Part shown: positions 41,801 to 52,893 of the stretch, piece by piece
Layout: every line of letters starts with the position of its first letter
Position numbering within the stretch: the first letter of the stretch is position 1
NCBI GenBank assembly: GCA_013397695.1
Contig: VYZI01000003.1
Span: 3,459,696 to 3,523,695 of the forward strand
Source: Centropus unirufus
Lineage: Eukaryota > Chordata > Aves > Cuculiformes > Centropidae
DNA: 64,000 bases
Direction: 5' to 3'
Position numbers and translations under genes: made by a program
Notes under the pieces: generated by a model
The model's input: the letters and a program-made list of their open reading frames with translations, nothing else
What the model was told of the DNA's origin: nothing
Database searches by the model: none

Positions 41801-42884
41801 TTTATGAAAGAAATTGCGATTATTCTTCTTCCTTTCAGAATTAATCCATTTGTTGCTCTTCCTCTCTAAACAAAAATATTGTCTGCGATATACTTCTGTG
41901 CATTGATTTCTTCTATACGTACTTATATAGGAAGCGTAGCACATATGGAGAAATAAATGATAAAAAAAATTAAGAAACTGAAATAATATAATTTAAAGTT
42001 ATTCATGTAACATTTTTCAAAGAAAACAGAGATTTCAGGAAATGTGTAGTAAAGAGCTGTCTTCCCAGACATTCAGCACCTGAAGCTCTCTTTTAAAGAA
42101 ATTCAGGATAATGTATGCAAGTCACTTTAGAACTTAATGAAGCACTAACTCTTTGGCTTTCCGGACTGTAAACGTTTGTTCATGCAGCAAAGACTTGCCT
42201 TATTTCTACAGTTCTTCATAAATTTGCTGTTGCTTTTGCCTAAGTGATCTCAATGTTCTGACTTATTTTACGCAGAAGTGGGCGTGAAATTTTTTTGGGA
42301 AAGAATTTCCAAGTGTCTTAAAGGAAGTATAAATGGAAGTAAAAAGTTACTCCAGCAGACATTCTTAATATGCTCTGTAGCTATGTGTTTTATGATTCAC
42401 ACTGTTAAAAACATTTTATTCCATGTTAACACTTTAAATGATCAAACAGAAATTTCTGTGATGGAAAAAAGACAATGGTGAGCACAGCCAGTGCCATACT
42501 TTCTTACCTACTGAGCTCAGGAAATATTTTTTTTTCTAAATTTTTAACCTCAGCTATACATATATAAGATAGATATAAGACAAGATGATCACATTGTATG
42601 TCTTCAGTATTAACTTTGGACTGACTTGAAAAAAAATAAAAAACATCAATTCTCCATATTTTAGTAGGCATTTTAATAATTCAAATAATTTTCTATGTGA
42701 AGGCTAGAATAGCTGCATTACACAACTGTGGTTGAGCAAGAGTATTGCAATTGTACAGTTTACATCATCATACTTAAAGAAACTCCAGTGCACTAGCATA
42801 ACTTACTTATCTGTTATATTAACAGGTGCAGGCATTATATAAATCCACATATACAGGATTACTTGTTACATATGATCAGGTGAT

Positions 42885-42910
42885 AATAATGAAATAATGA
42901 AATAATGAAA
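42885..42910 (+). repeat. (AAATAATG)3 minisatellite
   Basis: About three consecutive 8-bp units. Confidence 0.8.
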
Positions 42911-43358
42911 TTCAATTCCAGCCTGGTGATAAGAAAGGCACAAATAACCTACATTTTTAATACTGTATTCATTTCTTCAAAGCTATGATTCATGAAGCTA
43001 ACAAAGGCTCCTACTTCTTTTATAATTCTGGTCTTAAAGTTTTGGCTAAGATTTCATTGAAGCGTAGAAGCATAAGAGAAAAATATTAAAATTCAAACTG
43101 ACCTTGTGTTGTAGTATTCTTTTGTTTTCATTTATTTTTCTGGAACAAAGTAACGCTCTTGGGTTAATTTGAAGCAGGTAGTTGGAAACTTTCCAAATAT
43201 GTGATTATTTACCATAATACAGTAAATTATCACTATGCTAAATTTCATGAGAGCATCTCAGTCAGACAGGCTTTTCCTTTAGGATAGAACTTCCCCTTAA
43301 AATAACCCAGCAATGTAGTGCTCAATTTTCACATGTAATATTTATGACAAGGGGTCAA

Positions 43359-43391
43359 GAATCTATTTTAACACGCAGTTAAAATAGATTC
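43359..43391 (+). repeat. Perfect 14-bp inverted repeat (hairpin)
   Basis: GAATCTATTTTAAC (43359-43372) is followed by the 5-nt loop ACGCA and then its exact reverse complement GTTAAAATAGATTC (43378-43391). It ends about 10 bp before the recognisable CR1 sequence that follows. The 33-nt total is too short for a typical microRNA precursor, and pairing outside the 14 bp is weak. Confidence 0.85.
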
Positions 43392-43401
43392 AGTTTTTGG
43401 T

Positions 43402-43950
43402 CATTGCCTCTAGTGCTATCACTGGACACCACTGAAAAGTATCTGGCTCCACTTTCCTTCCACATTCCAGTCAGTTATTTGTATTAATTTATTAGACCTG
43501 AATTATTATTTCCTGGATCTTTTCTTCTCCAAGTTGAATATTCCCAGCTCTCTCAGCCTTTTGTGACATGAGAGATGCTCCAGTCCCTTAATCATCTTAG
43601 TGGCCATTTGCTGCACTCTCTTCTATGTGTCCATGTTTCTATTGTACTGTGGAGCCCAGAAGTGGACACAGTACTCCAGATGTGGACTCACCGGGGCTGA
43701 GAGGGGAAGGATTACCACCATCAACTTGATTGCAATGCTTCTATTGCCGTTCAGGATATCAGTAGTCTTCTTGGTCGCAAAGGCACACTGTTGGTTTATA
43801 TTTAACTTATGTCCACCAGCACCCCCAGGTCCTTTTCTGTCAAGCTACTTTCCAACTAGCTTACCTCCAGAACACACTGGTGCATAAGGCTGTTCTTCCC
43901 TAGGTGCAGGACCTTTGTAGTTTTCCTCCTTAAACTTCCTGAAGTCCAGG
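43402..43950 (-). mobile_element. CR1 LINE fragment
   Basis: The + strand shows the reverse complement of CR1 ORF2: TCACTGGACACCACTGAAAA, AGCTCTCTCAGCCTTTTGTG, GAGAGATGCTCCAGTCCCTT, GGAGCCCAGAAGTGGACACA, TACTCCAGATGTGGACTCAC, TCTTCTTGGTCGCAAAGGCA, then CCCCCAGGTCCTTTTCTGTC and GGTGCAGGACCTTTGTAG. It covers the 3' part of the reverse-transcriptase frame after the catalytic box. The frame is interrupted. The 95-codon + frame at 43600-43887 is antisense to CR1 and is not a gene. Confidence 0.9.
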
Positions 43951-44526
43951 TTTATGGAAGATCATACAAGTCACAAATCAAGGATTTTGTCCTGAATCTC
44001 CCAAATAAAAGAGATACATAAAACAGAAGCATCTGTTTTGAAACTGATCATAAATTCTGCCTATGCACCTAAAAGCTATTTAGATAGACTGAGAGAACCA
44101 CTGACAAGGAATCTAAAGGAATTTGATCAATGATAATGGTAAGCTATTAACTTTATTTCCCTATCTTTGTTGTATTGCTCTATCTAAAAGATAATCCTTA
44201 ATGTAACCTCATGTGACCTAGCAAATGTTTTGGGTCTTCTTTTTTGCATTTTTTATGTTATTTACTGAATATAGTCTAAAGATATTTAAACCCTCATTGT
44301 CTGAAGACATCTCAAAAGTAATTTGGATTTTTTAGTTTCTTGATCTTCCAGAAAAACATCTATACCTTTTTTCTCTTAGAAGGTCTTTATTATAGAGATA
44401 AGAGGTGACAATACTTATCTCTGACAGATTTACAGCGTACCAGATCCTGTGAATCTTCCTGTGAGAACTCTAGAAAAATAATATTGTCAGGGATGTTAAG
44501 CAATGAACTCTTATTTTCATGTAAGA
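43951..44526. other. AT-rich spacer between CR1 copies
   Basis: No recognisable feature. Confidence 0.6.
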
Positions 44527-44790
44527 TCATGGAATCATAATATCATTTAAGTTAAAAAAGACCTTTAATATCAAGTCCAACGATAAATCTAACACTGCCA
44601 ACTCCAACACTAAACCATATCCCTAAACACCATGTCTACACGTATTTTAAATACCTCCAGGGACGGTGACTCAGTCACTTCCCTGGGCAGACTTACAATT
44701 CTTGACAAGCCTTTCAGTGGAGACATTTTTCCTAATATATAAACTAAACATCCCTTGGTGCAGTTTGAGGCTATTTTTTCTCATCCTAGA
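44527..44790 (-). mobile_element. CR1 LINE 3' end fragment
   Basis: On the + strand the copy starts with the reverse of the CR1 tail, ATCATGGAATCATAATATCA, then GACCTTTAATATCAAGTCCA, TACCTCCAGGGACGGTGACT, CTGGGCAGACTTACAATT, AAGCCTTTCAGTGGAGACAT and TTTTTCCTAATATATAAACT. This is the extreme 3' end of CR1, covering the ORF2 C-terminus and 3' UTR. It is badly eroded and 5' truncated at about 44790. The region up to 44907 stays open on the minus strand but is not recognisably CR1. Confidence 0.85.
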
Positions 44791-45142
44791 AGAAATTATC
44801 AGGCAAGACTTTTGTACTGGTTTACATACATAAAAAATAAAACACATTCTTTGCAGTGAAGCAGTAAAACTTGGGGACTTCTTATCAGAATGTCTAAATA
44901 TCTCCAAAACTACAGTCTAACTGGTCAACATGACATAATAGCAACTGTCAGTCTGCATTTCTCCTTTTTCAGTAAATTAATGGAATCTGGCTGGCTAACA
45001 GACTATTCTTTTCCCATGTCCTGTATTTGGAAAAACTATAGATAACTAGTTAAAAATATTCCTTGTATATCTGTTCTATACAAAAACTAAATTTTTGCTG
45101 AAATTTATTTTCAGCAAATGGTAGCTTTGTTTCGGTTATCAT
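44791..45142. other. AT-rich spacer
   Basis: Nothing recognisable. Confidence 0.55.
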
Positions 45143-45700
45143 TCATAGAATCAAAGAATCTCTACATTGGAGAAGACTTTTGAGAATATCCCATCCAACT
45201 GTACCTGTCCACTGCTAAATCATATTCCTGAGCACTCAATCTACCTGTCTTTTAGATACCTTCAGGGATGGTGACAACCACCTCCTAGACAACCTGTTCC
45301 AGTGCTCGATAAACCTTCCAGTGAAGAAATTTTTCCTAGTGTCTAATCAGAACCTCCCCTGACACATCTTTAGGACATTTCCTCTCATCCTATCACCTAT
45401 CACTTGGGAGAAGTGACCAACACTCACCTCACCCTAATTCAAGTTCCCTTAGCCGATCCTCACAATATTTGTTCTCCAGCCCCTTAACCAGCTTCATTGC
45501 CCTTCTCTGGACATGCACTGGCATCCTCATGACCTTCTTGTAGTGAGTGGCCCAAAACTGAACACGATTTTGGAGGTGCAACCTCACCAGTGTCCAGTAC
45601 AGGGCAGGATCACCTCCCTGGATCTGCTGGCCACACTGTTTCTGATACAGGCCAAGATGCCATTGGCCTTCTTGGTTACCTGGGCAAGGCGCTGTCTATC
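45143..45700 (-). mobile_element. CR1 LINE 3' fragment
   Basis: The + strand begins with a reverse CR1 tail, CATTCATAGAATCAAAGAAT, then TCCATCCAACTGTACCTGTC, CCTTCAGGGATGGTGACAAC, CAACCTGTTCCAGTGCTCGA, TTTTTCCTAGTGTCTAATCA, CCAGCCCCTTAACCAGCTTC, GCCCTTCTCTGGACATGCAC, CTCACCAGTGTCCAGTACAG and ATGCCATTGGCCTTCTTGGT. It is longer than the copy at 44527-44790, has its own tail, and is therefore a separate insertion in the same orientation. Its 5' end breaks off at about 45700. Two + frames at 45513-45871 are antisense artefacts. Confidence 0.9.
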
Positions 45701-45707
45701 TTTCATT

Positions 45708-45727
45708 ACAATATTTTTTTATATTGT
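45708..45727 (+). repeat. 7-bp stem hairpin
   Basis: ACAATAT and ATATTGT are separated by six T, directly at the truncated 5' edge of the neighbouring CR1. Confidence 0.75.
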
Positions 45728-45739
45728 ATAAAAAACAAT

Positions 45740-45792
45740 AAAGTATGTGCCAAAGTATGTGCCAAAACAAAGTATGTGCCAAAGTATGTGCC
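45740..45792 (+). repeat. 12-mer tandem repeat, four perfect copies
   Basis: AAAGTATGTGCC occurs at 45740-45751, 45752-45763, 45769-45780 and 45781-45792. They are arranged as two 24-bp dimers with a five-base spacer (AAAAC). The copies are identical, so the expansion looks recent compared with the adjacent CR1. Confidence 0.95.
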
Positions 45793-47307
45793 ACCTGGAT
45801 GGTTGCACAGGTATACGCTGTGGTACGATATGCAGACCGCAATGCAGTTGCAGACTATATCCATGTCTTAATGCCCAAATAAATTCAGTCATGCTTCTCT
45901 GACCATGCTATAACCTCCACAATGCCATTACAGGGACATTTCCCCCAGTGTGTATTAACTGTAGAAATCCTGTAACTCATATTCTTGCTTTTCCAATTCT
46001 ATTGGACCTGCTTCTGAAGTTGTATGCTACAGCAGATCTTGCAGGGCATCTTGAGTGAATTTTATCTACAGTAAGGAACATACAATAGTGAAAAGATTTG
46101 AAGGGAATGACAACAATATCTAAACAGCTGTGTATATGCAGATGTTTCTACCAATCTGAGATCCAGAGAGACATCTCAGTTGCATCAAGAAATTGGGTGC
46201 GTTACCCCCTTGCAGATCTAACTTCTTTTGATAAAAAACTCAGGCATGAAAAAAAGAAACAGAATATTAGTGCTCCATTTCACCAGCTTGTGTGGTAGGA
46301 AAAAAGCACTACAGAATTGATTAAACATCACATGAATCACACAAAATACTTTTGCTCTACTTTTCTTCCTGTTTGTCCCTTGTTCCCTGTGCAGATCTTG
46401 GAGGCACTTGTGATGTTGGAAACACTCTCACAATCTTTGTCAACTTTTGAAGAACAGTAGTAAGACCACAGTGAAAGTAAAGTTTATTTTGTGTAGGCAA
46501 GCATTCACCCATATAAAATAGGTCAACCCAAGTTATAACCTAAATATTAGAATAAAGACGAATCATTTAAATTTTAACCAATAAAATACCCTGAATCCAG
46601 CTTTGCCAAGAAAACACTAGCATGACACTGGATGTAGGATCTATTTTTTGTTGTATTTTTTTCCTGTTTTATTTATTTAAAAAATAATTGCCTTTAAGCC
46701 AAACAGTTCCTTTGATTTACTAATGCAGTATGAATCCCTGGGCAAATGGTAAACATAAAGGACTGTGTTAGAGCATAGTTGAAAAACCACTTTGAGTTTC
46801 CATAATTTTCATGATCTGATATTTGAAATATTTTGTCATACAGTAAAGAAACAGAGTAAGATGACAGTTATAATACTAATTTAGATTTCCTTATGTTATT
46901 ATTAGTGAACTCCAGTTAAGTTTGTCTAGTATTAAGTCTTTATTAGGTCTTGTGTTACAGATGTAGCAAACAAACAAGTACAAAAAAAGAACACTTTCTG
47001 TCTTTTTATCTATTTCTGTATCTGACCACTCAAAGAAAATACAGAAATTAGGGCACATTCTGATACAGAATTTTTCCCTTGGGCTAATCGCTTCTAAGAC
47101 ATGCATGTCTCTTCATAAAGTTTAGCATTTCTCATGTTCAATTTGATATCACTGCTAACCTTTTCCCCTTTTCTCATTCTCTCTTTTTAAATTCCAAGTC
47201 TTCAGGTCTTCTTTGTAGTGTGATATATCAAGAGTGAGACAGGAAAAGATTTTTGATATCTATGAAGATCACCACTTTCCCATCTACACAGTCACATCAG
47301 AATTCTT

Positions 47308-47324
47308 AAAAAAAAAAAAAAAAA
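47308..47324 (+). repeat. A17 homopolymer
   Basis: Seventeen consecutive A, the longest homopolymer I counted. The sequence before it does not look like a retrocopy. Confidence 0.9.
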
Positions 47325-47843
47325 GAGGAATATTCTATACCAATAAACAGGAGATATCTAGATATTTTATATGATTTATTTATGATCATGTGAATGTGAA
47401 TTAATGATTTTTTAAAAAAGTCATTCTAACAAAGTTCTAATGAAGCAATTAAAATATTTTTATAGATAAAAGTGAGAAATGGAGAAATGTTTGAAAGACA
47501 TAAGATATGGTACCTTAATGACATTTTTACCTTCTAGAATTCTTCATACTTTCACTGTATCCCTCCTTTTCTACCTCTTAATAACTTTCTGGCTTAATTT
47601 CCTTTCTCCTCTGTTTCCCTTCCCCACTTTATTGCACATATCTACTTTCTTTTAGATATGTTTAGGTAATTGGAAGTTCTTGAGAGCAAGACTTCTCTAG
47701 CAGAATCTACTCCAGGCAAGGAACCTTTTTTTTTTTATGTTACAGTTATGCTACAGTTATGGCATAGAGTTGTCTTGAACCAGCCCTGTCTCACTTCACA
47801 AGACAAGAGAAGATCGAAAACTTCAGCTCTATGATGGAGTTGG

Positions 47844-47905
47844 TAAGTACAGTACATTACAGTACTGTTATTATTACTGTATTACAGTATTAATATTGTT
47901 ATTAA
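47844..47905 (+). repeat. ACAGTA/TACTGT palindromic cluster
   Basis: The patch is built from ACAGTA, TACTGT and ATTA units. It includes the perfect palindrome ACAGTACTGT at 47859-47868 and grades into TATTAATATTG. Confidence 0.65.
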
Positions 47906-49194
47906 CAAATAATTATTTCTGTATTTCAATAATTATGAAAAATGCATGTGATGTATATATTATGTTAATGTTGTGTTAGATTACTTGAGGTCTGGTTAGC
48001 TTAGGGTAGGTCAAGTCAGATTAGGTGTATATGTCAACTTCCTTAACTATGAAATCCACTAATGATGCCACTGTTAAGCGAGGCAAGATAGTATTTACCT
48101 AGTCACTGGATATGTTGCTGCAGTGTTAAACACATACGTCTTCCTGTTGTGAGTTCCCTGACTTGTGTCGAATGAAACCTTTTATAGATGTAAGTAATAA
48201 GTGTTTTAGCAGTTTAGTCTTAGAATTTTATTTGTAATTGTTTCTGATGCCGTGTGAAGAAGTCGTGGGAGCAAGGGTAAGACACAGTAATGATTATGAG
48301 GTTTAAGTTTTTCAACAGAAAACTTCTGCAGGTCAGACTTTAAGACTTTGAAAGCCTGCTTTTTGTCTCTTTTCTTCATCTCTTTTCTCTGTATGTATAG
48401 TCAGAACAGAACCACTTGATGTAAGAAAGTTGCTTAAAGCTCAGGAGAAATTCTCTCTCCTCAGCATCTGTGAAGACACAATAAAACTTCAAGGTAAAAG
48501 TGTTCTCTCTTTTGCTATTGTATTTGAAACAACTGGAACTCCTTGTAATACACTCTGGGAAAGACTGCTAAAACCAGTAGAAAAAGAACACAAAGAAAAA
48601 GATTAAAGCCATTAAAAATGCAATTTCCTTGAAGCCAGTTAAAAAATCTTTCTCAAGATGAAAAGCAGCCACTCGGTTGTTGCAGCCAATTTTGCTTCAG
48701 ACAGGAGAAAAAAAAAACCCACCAAAAAAAGTCGAACCATGAGTTGTAGTACTGTTTCTCTGATACTGTGGATTATGCATTAAACACAAATCTCTCACTC
48801 ATTTGTTTATTTTGTTTCTTTTTTTCCTCCCCTAAGACTCTTTTTTTGCCTCGGCTTCATCCCTATCTTAGTCTTTCTACTATACCTGGTTAAAATAGAT
48901 CTAAAACATAATGGAAAGATCTTAACTTTTATCTTTATCATGTGTGAAAAGGAAAAGCTTTTTTTCAAAATGTTAAAACAAACTGAAGTTATTCAACTCA
49001 ATGTATTTTGCTCTGAGGCACAAACTGAGAGAGATATATTTAAATAGAAATAACAAATCCTACAACTGGGGCCAAATGAAACATCTTCATTTTGGTAAAG
49101 TAAAATGTAAGCAGACCTAAAAATATTAGTGAGTAAGAGCAAATGTTTTGCTGTCACATTGTGCTTTTTATGTATTGGGCAAAATGTTTGAGGG

Positions 49195-49798
49195 CTTACA
49201 CTCTTCAGATTAAACAACCGCAACTCTCTTAGCCTGTGTTCATAGGAGAGGTATTTCATACCTCTGGTCATTTTTTGTGACCCTCCTTTGAACCCATTCC
49301 AATAGGTCCATATTGTTCCTGTTCAGAGGACTCCAGAGTTGGATGCAGTACTCCAGGTGGGGTCTCACTAGAGCAGCAAAGAGGAGAAGAATCAACTCCC
49401 TTGACTTGCTGGCCACACTTCCTTTAATGCACCCCAGTAAACACGGGCTCACTTCTCAAGCATGCACAGGTCCCTCTGGATGACATCCTGTCCCTCAGGT
49501 GTGTCAGTTGCACTACTCAACTTGGTCTTAACTGTAAACTTGTTGAGGGTGCACTGGATGCCATCACTGATGAAGATATTAAACAGTACTGGTCCCGATA
49601 CAGATCTCTGAAGGACAATACTTGTCACTGATCTCCATTTGGACCTCATTCCATTGACCACCATCCTCTGGATGCAACTATGCAACCAATTCCTGATCTA
49701 TGAAACAGCCCACACATCAAATCCATATCTCTCCAACCTGGAGAGAAAGATGTTGTGGGGGAATGTGTCAAAGGTCATTTAGAAGTCCAGATAGGTGG
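49195..49798 (-). mobile_element. CR1 LINE fragment, reverse-transcriptase core
   Basis: Minus-strand frames match CR1 ORF2. Frame 49449-49685 reads SGPVLFNIFISD and NKFTVKTKL. Frame 49240-49452 reads LVRPHLEYCIQLWSPL and LEWVQRRVTK. Frame 48993-49271 begins with YLSYEHRLRELRLF and then leaves CR1. The block KFTVKTKL stands where the F-x-D-D-T-K-L catalytic box should be (about 49519-49541). Both catalytic aspartates are gone, so the enzyme is dead. Frames also shift between segments. On the + strand, supporting blocks include TCCAGGTGGGGTCTCACTAG and GGTCCCTCTGGATGACATCC. The copy is truncated at about 49798 and lacks a clear 3' tail. Confidence 0.9.
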
Positions 49799-52700
49799 GA
49801 AGTTATGTTCCGTTCTAGGAGAATAGTCATTTTTTGAAGTTATTGATTTTATTTTCCACTGCAGAAATGGAATGATGAAATTAAAGTGATAAGGGAGGGT
49901 GAAGTAGATAGGAAAGTTTATTGAATATGTATCAAAGTGTTTAAAGCCATGGTCAGTAAGCCTTTTATTCAAATCGTGACCAAAAAATCAGTATTCTCTC
50001 ATTCTCCAAAGTTATACTAACAAGTAGAAAATTATATATATTAAAGTACATGGATTTTTTAGCATGTTAAGTATGGTCCTTAAACTCAGATCTACTCAGT
50101 AATGCATGGTTTTATTTATTTTTAATTAATTATTTATTTAATTACTGGCATGCACAGTTTAAGAATGCTTTTATTAGTCTCAGTAGAAGTGATTACAACC
50201 ACAGTTAAACATGAAGCTTCAGACAGCTAAAGAGCATTTCCGTGACTTAAAAAGAGGTTTTTTCAAGTTTTAATTATGTTTACACTCTTTTCTTGGAGCA
50301 GAATAACAAAATTTTTGCCCCAAAAGGAAAGTGCCCAAGAATTTGCTCAATCCAGCTCATTATAAATGGAGATAAATCATCATAATTTTTCTGTAATAGT
50401 TTTAATATTGGCTAACTTTTTTTCATGTTACTTCTCAAAATCAAGGTTAAAAATCTAATGCTTCATTGCTACAAAAATTATCTCATCTTTTATACAACAT
50501 GCACCAGAAAAAAAGATAAACACATAAATAAATGGTGTACCTTCATCCTGATAATTATCATATATAAATATATGTTCAATCAATGGTACTTATGTTATTT
50601 TTTGTCTTTTCTTTAGAGATAAAAATATTTTGTTTTGGGAGGGATTTTGTTTTTTTTTTCTCTTATTGCCCCTGACTGTAAAACCTGTTTCTTTATTAGG
50701 ACTTAAATTAACAGTATCACTGATTATCTCTGGTGGTAATTCCATCTGGTTGCTTCAGAAACATAATTAATAAAATTACTACATCAAATATTTCAACAAT
50801 GGGGCATTTGTGTTCTTGGTTAATCAGTAATTTATTTCGTGCTCTTGTATCAGTAATTTACAGATAATTGCTGCTTTTTTACTTGCACGGACTTTATTGG
50901 AGACAAATGTCTTTCTTGCATCAAATCCAGGAAATATTATAAAATATGCTTATAACACAGGTGCTCTATACATAAGGAGAATTAATTTTATTTTTTTCCC
51001 CTAGATACAAATATATCAGTGTTTCTCTTCTCATTAGATAAAAGTTAAACTGTGATGTGGAAAATGCTATATCTAGCTGTAAGAGCTTCCCTGAGGGGTA
51101 AGAAATAGAGTCAGGCATCTTAGATTGAATTTTCCCCGAGAGTTATTTTCTTTCTGTTTGTGAAATGTGAAAATGCAGTAGGAGCCCCATTCTTTTTATC
51201 TATACTTTAATCATTGGAAGTGATTTCTGTAAATCATACCATGCCTTTTTTAGCACTTGTCTGTCTTGAGTTCTCATTACATATTTCCTTTTTCTCTATC
51301 CATAGGGATTCCTACTCACTTTTTAAAAAATACTTATTTATTTTAATGTGGCTTGAGATGCTAGGAGTCCCTAGTGTGCATTTGCCATCACTTTGGAAGT
51401 CGGTGACTGGTGTGTAGATGTGATATTATATTGTGAGATTTCATTTTCTCTTTGTTTTTTTTTTTTCCTGTGGCATAAGGAAAATAAATTTTATGTAGCT
51501 TTGTTGTGTACATAGGGAAAGATTTTAATTTTCTTTATTCAAGTTTGTGTTTCTTTTTGGAAATTTGATTTGACCTGTGGCTACAACATATTTTCCCATT
51601 TAGTTGCCAGCTGTGCTTTGGTTATTTCTTCTTATGCCTTAACCTTATCTTACAGACCAGTCCACTTATTTTTGCCTTCACATATGAAAGAAGTAATGTA
51701 ATTTTCTATTTCATATAACTTTGTATACTGCCAGAATGGACGTAATTATTAGTGCTTTCTCAGTTCAAAAAATACGCAAGGTTATAAAATTAGACCATAG
51801 GATAGGTCTACATAAGGATCATAGCAACTTAATTCTGAATAAAGAATAGACATATATCAGTTGCTGTGACCTAGCCCATAATCCCTTATGACATGCTTCA
51901 AGTAAAACTAACTTTTCAGCATGTTATTTTAATTTTTTTTCAGTTCAAATTTAAAGTAATGATTTTGTATCTATGTGTCCAGTCGTAACACTTCAATTCC
52001 TTCTGCAAATTCACCTGATTAAAACCTTACAATATAAAATATTTAATGAAAACTAGATTACTTCAAATTTCAGGAAAAAGGTCATTCTGTTTATTTGATG
52101 GACTGAAGATATATTGTTGCTCTTATATATGTCATCACCTTGACCTTTAAATGATGTCAGAAAAGTAAAACTAAGATTTATGTTCAAAAGAATCTTCGGT
52201 ATGTGGATCTTACCTGTCACTTGTCACTGGATTTAAATTGGAAAAAATGCAATATAAGCAAATTTTTATTATCATACTCAGTAGCTTACAAGAAACTACA
52301 TTAGTTAGATCTCAATGTGGTCAGTTTTTTCAAAGATTTTGTGATAGCATATCTCCCACTCTCTGATAAGGATCACTGATTTCTACAGGAACCATTATTC
52401 ATCATAGAGCATACAGATACTTACATTGGAAGAAGAAATGGCTTTTAAAAGGCAAAGAGTGAAAATGAGTAAAAAAGAGTTTTCTAAATGATATAAAAAT
52501 GCGTTAACCTTGTGGAGGTTTGAAGTCTGCCGACAAAACAAACAGACAAAAACTTAAAACTAAAAAGATTTAAAACTGACAGCAAAGAAGCAGAGAAAAA
52601 GCTGAAATCCAGTGAATCTATACACTGTAAGTTTTTTTGTTTTGTGTTGCAGTGAGGGCTTGTGTTGGTTTTGTGCACACAGGGGCAAAGATATTCTGGT

Positions 52701-52892
52701 GTAGCATTCTGCTTCTCATACAGGTTGCACACTCAGGTTTCTTTAGTAGGTACCTGGTAGGACAGGCTGTGACCATTGCTGACACTTTGTTTTGATATAG
52801 AATTGGAGAGAACCATCCCTGAGATAAGCATGGCTCATGATATTAGGCTGGGATCCCAATGCAGAGCTCTGTTTTACTGAGAATTTATTTAA

Positions 52893-52893
52893 N
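52893..52893. other. Single ambiguous base (N)
   Basis: One undetermined base in a T/A-rich stretch. Confidence 0.99.

Larger units (their letters stand above)
35041..43358. other. AT-rich noncoding DNA
   Basis: No gene or known repeat was recognised in about 8.3 kb. Small repeats lie at 38836-38870 and 42885-42910. The patch 39955-40340 is less AT-rich (blocks such as GAGCCCTGGCAGGCAGGCAA) and remains unclassified. A-rich runs occur at 35720-35790 and 40660-40690. Confidence 0.55.
45793..49194. other. AT-rich noncoding DNA
   Basis: No gene or known repeat family was recognised. It contains an A17 run at 47308-47324 and an ACAGTA-rich palindromic patch at 47844-47905. Confidence 0.55.

Noticed and set aside
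43600..43887. 95-codon + frame
   Set aside because: It is antisense to a CR1 fragment. CR1 is open on the opposite strand by composition.
45513..45871. Two overlapping + frames, one with a repeated VCAK pattern
   Set aside because: They are antisense CR1 running into the 12-mer tandem repeat, so the periodic protein is a by-product of the array.
47308..47324. A17 run as the poly(A) tail of a processed pseudogene
   Set aside because: The upstream sequence is AT-rich with no coding similarity, no polyadenylation signal at the right distance, and no target duplication seen.
47990..48030. GGTTAG/TTAGGG-like bases suggesting an interstitial telomere
   Set aside because: There is only one TTAGGG-like hexamer, with no tandem array.
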